This document shows, piece after piece, positions 36,238 to 45,864 of a stretch of DNA of 64,000 nt. How positions within the stretch are numbered: position 1 is the stretch's first letter; each line of letters starts with the position of its first letter. A program made the translations under genes and the position numbers. The notes under the pieces were generated by a model that did no database searches, was not told the DNA's origin, and saw only the letters and a program-made list of their open reading frames with translations. Source of the DNA: Rhodophyticola porphyridii (GTDB taxonomy: Bacteria > Pseudomonadota > Alphaproteobacteria > Rhodobacterales > Rhodobacteraceae). The stretch covers positions 1-64,000 of the forward strand of contig NZ_RCNT01000001.1 in assembly GCF_003688285.1 (NCBI RefSeq). Direction: 5' to 3'.

Positions 36238-37800
36238 CTATTCCAGCCAGACCTCGACCCGGCGGTTGACCGCACGGCCCCATTCGGTGTCATCGCAGGC
36301 CATCGGCATCGCCTCCCCAAATGCATCCACGCGCAGTTGCACCCGGTTCAGATCGGCGGCATTCGCGGCCTCCATGACCGCGCGGCGGGCGGTCTCCGCG
36401 CGCCCCCGGGCAAGGCGCAGATTGGTGGCGGCATCGCCCGCGCCATCTGAAAACCCCACGAATATAAGGCGTTGGCCATCGAACTGACCTTGCTCGATGG
36501 CGCGCGCAAGCCGCGAGACGGAACTGCGCGACTGCGGGTCGAGATCGGTGGTGCCGGGGGCGAAGCGAAAGGTGGGCGACAGGCGCTGGCTGTCGCTGAT
36601 CCGGGCGCTCAGCCGTTGCAGATCCTCAAGCGTGATTTCGGGGCCCGCGGCGGCGATGGCGTTGGCCAGCCGGTCGCCCTGACCCGAAACCGGGGTGCGC
36701 AGGATCGATTGGTTCACGAAACCGGCCCGGCGGATCACCCGCTCGGCGGCCTGGCTTTCGAAGAAGGACAGGAACTCGCGCACAAGCCTCGGCATCCTGC
36801 GGGCGGGCGTATAGACGAACAGTGGCGCTGTCAGCGGGTAATCCTCGGCCTTGAGGCTCGCCGCGCTGGCGGCCTGGTTGAAACCGCAGGGGCCGCCAAG
36901 CGCCAGCGCGCGGGCGTTTCCAAGACCGGCATAGGAGGTGATGCCGATCGCATAGGGGTCGCGCGCGACCGCGCCAGCCAGATCCGCCTGGGTCGTGTGA
37001 CGGATGATGCCGGGGCCAAGGCCAAGCCGCGCGGGCAGCAGCACCCGGTTCGCAAACCCCTGGGCGAGGCCGGAATCGTCGCGCATCAGATGCAGCGAGA
37101 TCGGCGCATCGCCGCCACCAAGCAGGGCCCAGTTGGTGATCTCTCCGGCGAAGACGCGGGCCAGATCGGACAGGGCGATGTCGCGCAACGGGTTTTCGGG
37201 GGAAACCACCGCCACAAGGCCGTCGATGGCCAGAACGCGTGCCCGTTGCGACAGGCCCAGATCGCCCTGATCGGCCAGCCGCGCGGCGTCGCGCTCCACC
37301 GGGGAGGGCTCGCGGAGCGCCAGCGCAAGATCCGCGTCGCGATTCAGAAGCGCCTCGAATCCGCTATCGGTGGTGCCCGGGATCAGCGTGAACCGCGCCG
37401 CGGTCGTCCCATCGACGCTGCGGGTCAGGGTGAAGACGGAGCGGCCATCGGGCGCCAATGCGCGTGAGACGGTCATGCCGCGCGCGCGCGCGAACCCCTC
37501 GATCAGCGCCGGCATCAGCCGGTCGGCGATCACAGAGGCGCCGGCGAACCGTGCCTCGGCCACGAAACTTTCCAGATCCGGACATCCCGGCCCGGCGCAG
37601 GCAACCCCCTCGGCGTTGACGGTGAGTGGCCCGTAGATCGTATCGACGCGGTAGAACTCCCCGTCGAAGCCGATCAGGGATCCGTCCAGCTCGATCGACC
37701 CGTCGAGAGAGCGCAGGGTGACATCCTGCGCAACCGCGGGGGACAGGCCCGTAATACCGAAAAAGGCGGCTCCGAAAGCCGCCCTCAGCCATGCATGCAT
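36238..37800 (-). CDS. Phosphate-binding-protein-like domain fused to OmpA peptidoglycan-binding domain
   Basis: 520-aa secreted protein with a signal peptide (cleavage near PAVAQ, about residue 25). Residues about 30-380 show a PstS-like substrate-binding fold (SPENPLRDIALSDLARVFAGEITNWALLGG, SLHLMRDDSGLAQGF, the typical 'spot' of PstS/ABC phosphate receptors). Residues about 400-520 are an OmpA domain (FRFAPGTTDLDPQSR, LIFVGFSDGAGDAATNLRLARGRAETARRAV, RAVNRRVEVWL). The domain order suggests a ligand sensor tied to the wall, not a transporter subunit; no permease is adjacent. It follows the hypothetical gene at 37823 by 22 bases. Confidence 0.85.
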   Translation of the reverse strand: MHAWLRAAFGAAFFGITGLSPAVAQDVTLRSLDGSIELDGSLIGFDGEFYRVDTIYGPLTVNAEGVACAGPGCPDLESFVAEARFAGASVIADRLMPALIEGFARARGMTVSRALAPDGRSVFTLTRSVDGTTAARFTLIPGTTDSGFEALLNRDADLALALREPSPVERDAARLADQGDLGLSQRARVLAIDGLVAVVSPENPLRDIALSDLARVFAGEITNWALLGGGDAPISLHLMRDDSGLAQGFANRVLLPARLGLGPGIIRHTTQADLAGAVARDPYAIGITSYAGLGNARALALGGPCGFNQAASAASLKAEDYPLTAPLFVYTPARRMPRLVREFLSFFESQAAERVIRRAGFVNQSILRTPVSGQGDRLANAIAAAGPEITLEDLQRLSARISDSQRLSPTFRFAPGTTDLDPQSRSSVSRLARAIEQGQFDGQRLIFVGFSDGAGDAATNLRLARGRAETARRAVMEAANAADLNRVQLRVDAFGEAMPMACDDTEWGRAVNRRVEVWLE

Positions 37801-37822
37801 CTGTGCCCTGTACCGGGTTGGA

Positions 37823-38863
37823 TCAGTTCGACGCGACTCTCAGGTCCTGCAACAGATTTTGCAACACCAGATAGTCGCCAACCGCGTCGCAGGCGGGAAG
37901 CGTGAAGGTCAGCTCGGTCACCGCGACGGGCCCGGCGGGATCAGTTTGCACCGTTCTGGCCAGAGTGTCCTGGCCGCAATTGCGGCTGTTGATCGGCGCC
38001 TCGATCGAGATCCGCACCGATCCTTCGCGGGTCAGCGTATCCCGCGGGAAGGTATAGACCTGTGCCATCACCGGCGCGTCCACCGCATCGTCCCCCAGAA
38101 GCGTGACAAACCCGCCGACGCCGGTCTGCGCCCGGGCGACAGTGCCCGCGTTGTCCGCCCAGATATGGCCCGGCTCTCCGTAATCGGCGCCGAATTCCAG
38201 TGCGTGCAACTCCAGGTCCCGGGTGTCTTCCCAGGTGATGGCAACGCGGTCATATGCATGCAGATCCGGGATGGTGACCAGCGCACTCTCTTCCTCGTCC
38301 GCCAGGCGGATCGTGAAGAAGGCGGGCGTTTCGAAGGCCGGGATATCGACCGTCAGAAGACCCATCTGATCGGTGGCCTCGGTCAGGGTCAGGCCCGAAT
38401 GCTCGATCACCACGCGCGCGCCGGGGCGGCAGGGGGCCATGATATCCAGCGCGACCATCGCCGCGGGCGCGGCCTCGGCACTGACGCTCAGCCCGCAGGG
38501 CAGGCCGAACTGGCTGGTTTCGGGGGTGGCCGGGGCGGCCATGGTGGCGTCGGGCGTTTGGGCCATCCGCTCGGACAGGTCGCGACCGGGCTGCGACAGA
38601 TCGGGCGGGGTCAGCGCGAGCTCGGGGGCCGCAGGCAGGGCCAGCGCGCCGGGTGCCTCCGGAGCCGTCAGGACGGCGGGGGCGGGCAGGGCGGCGGGTG
38701 TTGCCGTCGCCTCCGGCGCGACCGGACGCGCCGCAGCGGTCTGATCTGCCGACGGAGCGTCGGCCTGCATGCCGGGGATCAGCCCGGCCTGAACGGCGAA
38801 CAGGCCGCCGGATACGGTCATCAGCCCCACAGCGGCCAGTCGGATGATTTGGCGTTTTGGCAT
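37823..38863 (-). CDS. Hypothetical secreted Pro/Ala-rich protein
   Basis: 346-aa protein with an N-terminal hydrophobic signal/anchor (about 8-28) and a Pro/Ala/Thr-rich linker (about 35-110). Its C-terminal beta-rich domain starts around FGLPCGLSVSAEAAPA and contains cysteine pairs (C124, PCRPG, NCGQ, PACD). It has no recognised family name that I can support. Its position 22 bases before the PBP/OmpA gene in the same direction suggests a two-gene operon. Function unknown. Confidence 0.8.
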   Translation of the reverse strand: MPKRQIIRLAAVGLMTVSGGLFAVQAGLIPGMQADAPSADQTAAARPVAPEATATPAALPAPAVLTAPEAPGALALPAAPELALTPPDLSQPGRDLSERMAQTPDATMAAPATPETSQFGLPCGLSVSAEAAPAAMVALDIMAPCRPGARVVIEHSGLTLTEATDQMGLLTVDIPAFETPAFFTIRLADEEESALVTIPDLHAYDRVAITWEDTRDLELHALEFGADYGEPGHIWADNAGTVARAQTGVGGFVTLLGDDAVDAPVMAQVYTFPRDTLTREGSVRISIEAPINSRNCGQDTLARTVQTDPAGPVAVTELTFTLPACDAVGDYLVLQNLLQDLRVASN

Positions 38864-38930
38864 ACCGCCCTCCTTCGCGGGTGTTGCGGCGAAGACTGGG
38901 CGTGGATTGGGGCGATATTGCGGAGCGATT

Positions 38931-38956
38931 GGCCGGATTTCGTGGAAAATCCGGCC
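38931..38956 (-). terminator. Strong hairpin downstream of secA
   Basis: GGCCGGATTT and AAATCCGGCC form a perfect 10-bp stem with a 6-base loop (CGTGGA on the plus strand). It lies 88-113 bases beyond the secA stop. No T-run follows on the minus strand (AATCGCTCC), so it is more likely an RNA 3' structure than a classical intrinsic terminator. Confidence 0.5.
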
Positions 38957-39043
38957 AGTGTGGCGCGATTGCCGCGGGTTGTTTCCGGTTTCGACCCAAT
39001 CCTTATGGAATCGTGGCGAAAAAGTGGCGCGGCCCCGTCTGTG

Positions 39044-41758
39044 TCAGGCCAGCCGTCCGTGACAATGCTTGAACTTCTTGCCCGATCCGCAGGGGCAGGC
39101 ATCGTTCCGGCCCGGATTGCCCCAGGTGGAGGGGTCATCCTCCACGAACCCGTCGACCAGCGCGGCGGTCTCGCCCCCGTCGGGCGCGGCGGCGGCTGCG
39201 GTTGCAGCGGTTGCGGCCTTCTGTTGCGCCTGTTGCTGGGCCTGAAGCTGTTTGATGAGCTGTTCCTGCTGCTCCGGCGTCAGAGGCTGGATCTTCGACA
39301 GCCGCTCGGTCACATCCATGCGCAGACTGTCCAGCATGCTTTCGAAAAGCTGGAAGCTCTCGGTCTTGTATTCATTCAGCGGGTCGCGCTGGGCGTAGCC
39401 GCGGAAGCCCACGACGGAGCGCAGATGTTCAAGCGTCAGAAGATGCTCGCGCCATTTGCCGTCGATCGTCTGCAACAACACCTGTTTCTCGATATTGCGC
39501 ATCTGTTCGGGGCCGAACTGCACGGCCTTTCCGGCCATGTACTCATCGGCCGCCACCTCAAGGCGCTCCCGGATCGTCTCGTCATCGACGCCTTCCTCAT
39601 CGGCCCAGTCCGCCACCGGAACATCGATGCCCAGCTTCTCACGCACCTCTTTCTGCAGGCCTTCGGTATCCCACTGATCGGCGTAGGTTTTCGGCGGCAT
39701 ATGGATATGAACCAGATCGTCGATCACCTGATGGCGCATGTCGCGCGTGACCTCCGCGATATCCTCGGCGCCCATGATCTCCATGCGCTGCTCGAAAATC
39801 GCCTTTCGCTGATCATTCATGACATCGTCGAATTTCAGCAACTGCTTGCGGATGTCGAAGTTGCGCCCCTCCACCTTGGCCTGCGCCTTTTCGAGGCTTT
39901 TGTTGACCCAGGGGTGCACGATCGCCTCCCCCTCCTTCATCCCGAGGGTAGAGAGCATCTTGTCCAGCCGGTCGGAGCCGAAAATCCGCATCAGATCGTC
40001 TTCCAGCGACAGGAAGAAGGAGGAGCGCCCCGGATCGCCCTGCCGGCCCGAGCGCCCGCGAAGCTGGTTGTCGATCCGGCGGCTTTCATGCCGTTCCGTG
40101 GCCAGCACATAGAGCCCGCCCGCGGCTTTCACCGCTTCTTCGTCGGCGGCGTGTTCGGCCTCGATCCGCTCGCGGATCTCGTCGGGATGCGCATCGGGAT
40201 CGGCCGCCAGCGCCTCCATCACCTTGAATTCCACATTGCCGCCCAGTTTGATGTCGGTGCCGCGCCCGGCCATGTTGGTGGCGATGGTGATCGCGCCCAG
40301 CTTGCCCGCGTCGGCCACGATCTGCGCCTCCTGCTCGTGCTGGCGCGCATTCAGCACGTTATGCGGCAGCCCGGCCTCTTTCAGCAGGTCCGACAGCATT
40401 TCGGATTTCTCGATCGATGTCGTGCCCACCAGAACCGGCTGCCCCTTTTCATGGGCCTCCCGGATCTGCGCGACGATGGCGGCGTACTTCTCTGCGCCCG
40501 TGCGATAGACCTGATCATCCTCGTCTTCGCGGGCGATGGGGCGGTTGGTGGGCACTTCGACCACGCCCAACCCGTAGATGGAGGAAAACTCCTCCGCCTC
40601 GGTGGCGGCGGTGCCGGTCATGCCAGACAGCTTGTCGTAAAGGCGGAAGTAGTTCTGGAACGTGACCGAGGCCATGGTGATGTTCTCGGGCTGGATCGCC
40701 ACGCCTTCCTTGGCTTCGATGGCCTGATGCAGCCCGTCCGAAAGGCGGCGGCCCGGCATCATCCGCCCGGTGAACTCGTCAACCAGCACCACCTCCCCAT
40801 TGCGGACGATGTAATCCTTGTCCTTCTGGAAGGCCTTGTGCGCGCGCAGGGCGTTGGTCACATGGTGGACGATGGTCGTGCTTTCGGGGTCGTAGAGGCT
40901 CTGCCCCTCGGGCAGGATTCCTTCGGCCAGCAGCCGCTCCTCCAGAAAATCGTTGCCTTCGTCTGTGAAGGTCACGCCGCGGGTCTTTTCGTCGAAGGTG
41001 TAATGATCCTCCGCAATTCCGGGGATCAGCGCGTTGATCGTGACATACAGTTCCGAACGGTCCTCCGACGGGCCCGAGATGATCAGCGGCGTCCGCGCCT
41101 CGTCGATAAGAATCGAATCCACCTCGTCCACGATCGCGAAATTGTGCCCGCGCTGCGCCATGTCGGCGAGGCTGGCGCGCATATTGTCGCGCAGGTAATC
41201 GAACCCGAGCTCGTTATTCGTCGCATAGGTGATGTCGGCGGCATAGGCGCTGCGCTTCTCCGTGTCGGGCTGGCGCGGATAGACGACACCGGTGGACAGG
41301 CCAAGCGCGGTATAGACCTTGCCCATCCAGTCCGCGTCCCGCTTGGCGAGGTAGTCATTGACGGTGACGATATGCACACCCTTGCCGGTAAGCGCGTTCA
41401 GATAGGCCGGGAAGGTGGCGACAAGCGTCTTGCCTTCACCCGTTTTCATCTCCGCGATATTGCCCTGATGCAGGAAGACACCGCCCATCAATTGCGTGTC
41501 GAACGCCCTTAAACCAAGGGCGCGGCGCGCGGCTTCCCGGCAATTGGCGAAGGCTTCGGGCAGCAGGTCGTCCAGCGCCTCGCCGTTCTGAACCCGGTTG
41601 CGGAACTCCGCCGTCTTGGCGACGATTTCCGTGTCGCTCAGCTTTTCGAACTCCGGTTCCAGCGCATTGATCCGGTCCACCAACGGTCTGACCGATTTCA
41701 CCTTGCGGTCATTCGGCGTTCCGAAGACCTTCTTCGCGATGGTTCCAAGCCCCAGCAT
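39044..41758 (-). CDS. secA: Preprotein translocase ATPase SecA
   Basis: 904-aa motor ATPase of the Sec export system. Nucleotide-binding motif MKTGEGKT, then the [15 protein letters not shown] Walker B/DEAD-type region, [16 protein letters not shown], and the pre-protein crosslinking domain are all present. The C-terminus ends [14 protein letters not shown], the zinc-binding SecB/lipid-contacting tail. ATG 41758 gives [13 protein letters not shown], the usual start; the longer frame upstream is not needed. It is transcribed towards a strong hairpin and away from a parvulin gene. Confidence 0.97.
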   Translation of the reverse strand: MLGLGTIAKKVFGTPNDRKVKSVRPLVDRINALEPEFEKLSDTEIVAKTAEFRNRVQNGEALDDLLPEAFANCREAARRALGLRAFDTQLMGGVFLHQGNIAEMKTGEGKTLVATFPAYLNALTGKGVHIVTVNDYLAKRDADWMGKVYTALGLSTGVVYPRQPDTEKRSAYAADITYATNNELGFDYLRDNMRASLADMAQRGHNFAIVDEVDSILIDEARTPLIISGPSEDRSELYVTINALIPGIAEDHYTFDEKTRGVTFTDEGNDFLEERLLAEGILPEGQSLYDPESTTIVHHVTNALRAHKAFQKDKDYIVRNGEVVLVDEFTGRMMPGRRLSDGLHQAIEAKEGVAIQPENITMASVTFQNYFRLYDKLSGMTGTAATEAEEFSSIYGLGVVEVPTNRPIAREDEDDQVYRTGAEKYAAIVAQIREAHEKGQPVLVGTTSIEKSEMLSDLLKEAGLPHNVLNARQHEQEAQIVADAGKLGAITIATNMAGRGTDIKLGGNVEFKVMEALAADPDAHPDEIRERIEAEHAADEEAVKAAGGLYVLATERHESRRIDNQLRGRSGRQGDPGRSSFFLSLEDDLMRIFGSDRLDKMLSTLGMKEGEAIVHPWVNKSLEKAQAKVEGRNFDIRKQLLKFDDVMNDQRKAIFEQRMEIMGAEDIAEVTRDMRHQVIDDLVHIHMPPKTYADQWDTEGLQKEVREKLGIDVPVADWADEEGVDDETIRERLEVAADEYMAGKAVQFGPEQMRNIEKQVLLQTIDGKWREHLLTLEHLRSVVGFRGYAQRDPLNEYKTESFQLFESMLDSLRMDVTERLSKIQPLTPEQQEQLIKQLQAQQQAQQKAATAATAAAAAPDGGETAALVDGFVEDDPSTWGNPGRNDACPCGSGKKFKHCHGRLA

Positions 41759-41984
41759 GTTCTCAAACGCCTTTTTGTTGCGGGCGGCGCCATTGGCGGC
41801 ATTCCCCCGGATCATCAATTCGTGTGCGGCACGCGGCTTGTTTGGCCAGACTCTGCGGTCTATCAACGGCGGCAAGATCGGCACGGCCCCGGTGCGAAAC
41901 CCGTCAGGGACATAAGGGGCCGCCGGATATGTGTCAACGCGGCCAATGGATCAAGGGCCCGACGAAAACAAAGGACTTTCGAAA

Positions 41985-42818
41985 ATGAAACGACTTCTTG
42001 CCGGTGTGGCTCTGTCCGCGCTTCTTGCCGCTCCCCTTCAGGCTCAGGACGCAACTACCGTTCTGGCCACCGTGAACGGCACCGACATCACGCTCGGGCA
42101 TCTGATCGCGATGCAATCGCTTCTGCCCGACCAGTATCGCCAGTTGCCCGATCAGGTGCTGTTCGAGGGGATGCTGGAGCAGCTGATTCAGCAGGAGGTC
42201 ATGGCCGGGCAGGCGCGGGGCATGATGACCTCCCGGATGGAGCTCGGTCTCGAAAACGAACAGCGCGCGTTCCTCGCCGCCGCGCTGATGGACGAGATCG
42301 CCATGGCCGATATCCCCGAGGAGGAGATCGAGGCCGAATACGAAAACGTCTACGGCGCGACCGAACCGGCGCGGGAGTACAACGCCTCCCACATTCTGGT
42401 CGAGACCGAAGAAGAGGCGCTGGCCCTGATCGCGGACCTGGAAGGCGGTGCCGATTTCGCGGAACTGGCGCAGCAGCACTCCACCGGTCCCTCGGGTCCG
42501 AATGGCGGGCAGCTTGGCTGGTTCACCGCCGGCATGATGGTCCCGAGCTTCGAGGAGGCGGTCTTCGCCCTTGAGGCGGACGAGATCTCGGCGCCCGTCG
42601 AGACCCAGTTCGGCTGGCATGTGATCCGTCTCAATGAAAGCCGGTTGCAGGACGCGCCCGCGCTGGAGGATGTGCGCGAGGAACTGGTTCAGGGGCTCCG
42701 CCGCGCCCGCGTCGACGCCCGCATGGAAGAGCTGACCGCCGAAGCCGATGTGGAGCGCCCGGATCTGGAAGGCTTCGATATCAGCCTGATCCGCGACATC
42801 GATCTTCTGGAAAACTGA
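41985..42818 (+). CDS. Parvulin-type peptidylprolyl isomerase (periplasmic)
   Basis: 277-aa periplasmic foldase of the SurA/PrsA parvulin type. Signal peptide MKRLLAGVALSALLAAPLQAQ, an N-terminal helical segment, and one rotamase domain (AREYNASHILVETEEEALALIADL, QHSTGPSGPNGGQLGWFTAGMMVPSFEEAVFAL). AAGGA lies 9 bases before ATG 41985. It is followed 10 bases later by argJ and is divergent from secA, which fits a role in exported-protein folding. Confidence 0.92.
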   Translation: MKRLLAGVALSALLAAPLQAQDATTVLATVNGTDITLGHLIAMQSLLPDQYRQLPDQVLFEGMLEQLIQQEVMAGQARGMMTSRMELGLENEQRAFLAAALMDEIAMADIPEEEIEAEYENVYGATEPAREYNASHILVETEEEALALIADLEGGADFAELAQQHSTGPSGPNGGQLGWFTAGMMVPSFEEAVFALEADEISAPVETQFGWHVIRLNESRLQDAPALEDVREELVQGLRRARVDARMEELTAEADVERPDLEGFDISLIRDIDLLEN

Positions 42819-42828
42819 GCGCACAGGA

Positions 42829-44097
42829 ATGAGCGACAGTGCCACGAAAGCCAAGCCGGCGGTTTCGCCGCTGGCACCGCCGGGCGGGTTTCCGGACCTG
42901 CCGGTGATCGACGGGGTGCGCTTTGCCGCGGTGGCAGCCGGCATCAAGTACAGGAACCGCGATGACGTGATGCTGGCCGAAATCGCGCCCGGTGCGTCAC
43001 TCGCCGGGGTGTTCACCCGCTCTGCCACCCGCTCCGCGCCTGTGCTGGATTGCGAGGCCAAGCTGGCCGCGCTCGGGTCGCAGGAGGCGGGGTTCGCGAT
43101 CCTGGTCAATTCCGGCAATTCCAACGCCTTCACGGGTGCCGCGGGCGCGGAGACGGTGCGCGCCGTTTGTGCGCAGGTCGCCCGCGCCATGGACCTGCCG
43201 GAGGCGCATGTCTTCACCGCCTCGACCGGCGTGATCGGAGAGCCACTGCCTGCGGAAAAGATCACCGGCGCCATCGCTGCGCTCAAGGCCGGCCTGTCGC
43301 CCGCAGGGGGGGCCGCCGCCGCGCGCGCCATCATGACGACGGATACCTTCGCCAAGGGTGCCGCGGCGACGGTGCGGATCGGCGGCACGCCGGTTTCCAT
43401 CGCGGGCTTCGCCAAAGGCTCCGGCATGATCGCGCCGGATATGGCGACGATGCTGGCCTATGTCTTCACCGATGCCGCGATTGACCGCTCGGTGCTGCAG
43501 GACATGCTGCGGGCGCAGACGGTACGCACCTTCAACGCAATCACCGTCGACAGCGATACCTCCACCTCCGACACGGTGATGGTGGTGGCCACCGGCAAGG
43601 CTGGCCACGGGCGGATCACCGATGCCGACAGCGTCGAAGCGCGGGAGTTCGCCGCGGCCCTCGAAGCGGTGATGAAAGACCTCGCATTGCAGATCGTCCG
43701 CGACGGCGAAGGCGCGACGAAGCTGGTCGAGGTGCGGGTGACCGGCGCGGCCAGCGATGCCGATGCCGACAGGGTTGCCCGCGCCATTGCCAATTCACCG
43801 CTGGTGAAAACCGCTATCGCCGGGGAGGATCCGAACTGGGGCCGCATCGTCATGGCCGTCGGCAAATCCGGCGCAAAGGCGGATCGCGACCGTCTCAGCA
43901 TCCGGTTCGGGGATATCCTCGTGGCCGAAGACGGCTGGGTCGCACCCGGCTACCGGGAGGAGGCGGGCGCGGCCTACATGACCTCCGACACGTTGCTGAT
44001 CTCGGTCGATCTGGGCCTTGGCGACGGGTCCGCGACGATCTGGACCTGCGATCTGACCCATGGCTACATCACCATCAACGCGGATTACCGGTCGTGA
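42829..44097 (+). CDS. argJ: Bifunctional ornithine acetyltransferase / N-acetylglutamate synthase
   Basis: 422-aa enzyme of arginine biosynthesis that moves the acetyl group from N-acetylornithine to glutamate and, in some forms, uses acetyl-CoA. The autocleavage site is the conserved KGSGMIAPDMATMLAYVFTD, cut before the Thr. The front has LVNSGNSNAFTG and FTASTGVIGEPLP, and the end shows DLTHGYITINADYRS. It is 10 bases after the parvulin gene and 34 bases before mutT. Confidence 0.96.
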   Translation: MSDSATKAKPAVSPLAPPGGFPDLPVIDGVRFAAVAAGIKYRNRDDVMLAEIAPGASLAGVFTRSATRSAPVLDCEAKLAALGSQEAGFAILVNSGNSNAFTGAAGAETVRAVCAQVARAMDLPEAHVFTASTGVIGEPLPAEKITGAIAALKAGLSPAGGAAAARAIMTTDTFAKGAAATVRIGGTPVSIAGFAKGSGMIAPDMATMLAYVFTDAAIDRSVLQDMLRAQTVRTFNAITVDSDTSTSDTVMVVATGKAGHGRITDADSVEAREFAAALEAVMKDLALQIVRDGEGATKLVEVRVTGAASDADADRVARAIANSPLVKTAIAGEDPNWGRIVMAVGKSGAKADRDRLSIRFGDILVAEDGWVAPGYREEAGAAYMTSDTLLISVDLGLGDGSATIWTCDLTHGYITINADYRS

Positions 44098-44131
44098 CCG
44101 CCGATTGTCGGGGCGATCGTCGGGACCGGCG

Positions 44132-44530
44132 ATGAAAACGGTTCTCGTCTCGGCGGTCGCGTTGATCGACCCGGATGGCCGGGTGCTTCTGGCCCAACGC
44201 CCCCAGGGCAAATCCATGGCCGGCCTGTGGGAGTTTCCGGGCGGCAAGGTAGAACCGGGCGAAACGCCCGAGGCCGCGTTGATCCGCGAGTTGCACGAGG
44301 AACTGGGGATCGACACCTGGGCGTCGTGTCTCGCCCCGCTCACCTTCGCCAGCCATAGCTACGCGGAGTTTCACCTGCTGATGCCGCTTTTCGTCTGCCG
44401 GAAATGGCAGGGCATACCCGCCCCGCGCGAAAATCAGGTGCTGAAATGGGTCGCACCAAAGGCCTTGCGAGATTACCCGATGCCGCCGGCCGACATCCCC
44501 CTGATCCCCATCCTGCGCGACTGGCTTTAG
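44132..44530 (+). CDS. mutT: MutT/Nudix 8-oxo-dGTP diphosphatase-like
   Basis: 132-aa Nudix hydrolase. The Nudix box is GGKVEPGETPEAALIRELHEELGI, in full agreement with GX5EX7REUXEEXGU. The KSMAGLWEFPGGK start and the length fit MutT, which removes 8-oxo-dGTP from the nucleotide pool. ATG 44132 is chosen; an in-frame start at 44060 would overlap argJ. It lies in the parvulin-argJ-mutT operon. Confidence 0.9.
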   Translation: MKTVLVSAVALIDPDGRVLLAQRPQGKSMAGLWEFPGGKVEPGETPEAALIRELHEELGIDTWASCLAPLTFASHSYAEFHLLMPLFVCRKWQGIPAPRENQVLKWVAPKALRDYPMPPADIPLIPILRDWL

Positions 44531-44658
44531 CCCCGCGGGACCGGAATGAGGCCAGAATACCTGATATCTCCGCCGCTTTCCGGCCAATGCGTCGAATTTT
44601 GGGGCTGCTTTTTCGTGAAGCTGGAATAGTATTCCGTAATCACAGCCAATCGGGGGTT

Positions 44659-44793
44659 ATGACTGTGCTCAAGACAATCACATTGGGGACTTGCGTGTCC
44701 GTTCAGGGTATTTTTGTGCGCGCGCTGACCGATGGCAAGATCATGGTGCGCGTCGGCGACCGGATCTTCACCGGACGCGCGGTAAGCGCCTAA
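44659..44793 (+). CDS. Small conserved-looking protein of unknown function (44 aa)
   Basis: The frame encodes MTVLKTITLGTCVSVQGIFVRALTDGKIMVRVGDRIFTGRAVSA in separate stretches: a beta-strand-rich, basic peptide with VRVGDRIFTGR near the end. A GGGGG at 44652-44656 lies 2 bases before ATG 44659 but 8 bases before the in-frame GTG 44665, which may be the true start (42 aa). I recall similar short proteins beside ferrochelatase genes in Rhodobacteraceae. It may be a translational or RNA-binding peptide; nothing proves it. Its stop overlaps the convergent hemH stop. Confidence 0.65.
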   Translation: MTVLKTITLGTCVSVQGIFVRALTDGKIMVRVGDRIFTGRAVSA

Positions 44794-45848
44794 CCCACCC
44801 AGCCTTTCAGATTGTCATCCACTACGGCGGCCAGCGCCGCGATATGGGCGTCGTCATCGTTGAGGCACGGGATATAGGTAAACTCCTCGCCGCCGGCCTC
44901 CTCGAAGCTCTCTTTGATCTCTTCGTTGATCTCTTCCAGCGTTTCGATGCAGTCGGCTGAAAACGCGGGCGCGCAGACGGCGATCTTCTTCTTGCCGGTC
45001 TCCGCAAGCCGTGCGACCTCCTCCACCGTGTAGGGTTTGAGCCATTCCTCGGGGCCGAACCGGCTCTGGAATGTGGTTACGATATCCGTATCCTCCCAGC
45101 CCAGACGTTCCTTCAGCAGGCGCGTCGTCTTCTGGCACTGGCAGTGATAGGGATCGCCCTCCATCAGATAGCGTTTGGGCACGCCGTGATAGGAGCACAC
45201 CAGAATATCCGGCCGGTTCTCCAGCGCGCCATAGGCCCGCTCGATCGACTGCGCCAGCGCTTCGATGTAAAGCGGATGCTCGAAGTAGGGCTCGACCGTG
45301 CGCACGATAGGCTGCCATTTGATCGACATGACAGATCGGAAGAACTGATCGCAGGCGGTGGCCGAGGTGGCACCGGCATATTGCGGATAAAGCGGGAAGA
45401 ACAGGATCTTGGTGCAACCCTGCGCAACCAGTTCATCCACCTTGGATTTCGTCGAGGGATTGCCGTAGCGCATGCAGAAATCCACCACGACACTGTCACC
45501 ATGGCGTTCGGCCATCACCGCCTTCATCTTGGCGGTCTGGTCCTTGGTGATCGTCATCAGCGGGCTTTCACCCGCCTCGTGATTCCAGATCGAGGCATAG
45601 GCCCTGCCCGAGGAAAACGGCCGTTTCGACAGGATGATCAGCTGCAGGAGCGGCTGCCAGATCCAGGCGGAATAGTCGATCACCCGCTTGTCGGACAGGA
45701 ACTCGTTCAGATACCGGCGCATCGGCCAATAACTGTAATCATCGGGCGTGCCCAGATTGGCCAGCAGAATTCCGATCTTGCCGAATTTCACCTGCGGGTG
45801 GTCGGCGGGCGCGTGGCTCAACGCGGGCTTTGGCTGCATCATGTTCAT
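44790..45848 (-). CDS. hemH: Ferrochelatase
   Basis: 352-aa enzyme inserting Fe2+ into protoporphyrin IX, the last step of heme synthesis. GILLANLGTPDDYSYWPMRRYLNEFLSD, then SYHGVPKRYLMEGDPYHCQCQ with the catalytic His in SYHG, and FQSRFGPEEWLKPYT are diagnostic; the C-terminus has APAFSADCIETLEEI. Start uncertain: ATG 45848, ATG 45842 or GTG 45863 are all possible and the ribosome site is weak; 45848 is given. It follows a methyltransferase gene by a few bases, so it is the second gene of a short operon. Confidence 0.95.
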   Translation of the reverse strand: MNMMQPKPALSHAPADHPQVKFGKIGILLANLGTPDDYSYWPMRRYLNEFLSDKRVIDYSAWIWQPLLQLIILSKRPFSSGRAYASIWNHEAGESPLMTITKDQTAKMKAVMAERHGDSVVVDFCMRYGNPSTKSKVDELVAQGCTKILFFPLYPQYAGATSATACDQFFRSVMSIKWQPIVRTVEPYFEHPLYIEALAQSIERAYGALENRPDILVCSYHGVPKRYLMEGDPYHCQCQKTTRLLKERLGWEDTDIVTTFQSRFGPEEWLKPYTVEEVARLAETGKKKIAVCAPAFSADCIETLEEINEEIKESFEEAGGEEFTYIPCLNDDDAHIAALAAVVDDNLKGWVG

Positions 45849-45864
45849 CTTTTCGGCTCGCACC

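Noticed and set aside
37718-41512. Very long open frame (1264 codons) on the plus strand opposite secA and its neighbours
   Set aside because: It lies antisense to secA, a certain gene, and to the upstream end of two others. Its translation is rich in Arg/Gly/His and has no domain character; high-GC codon bias on the opposite strand leaves such frames open.
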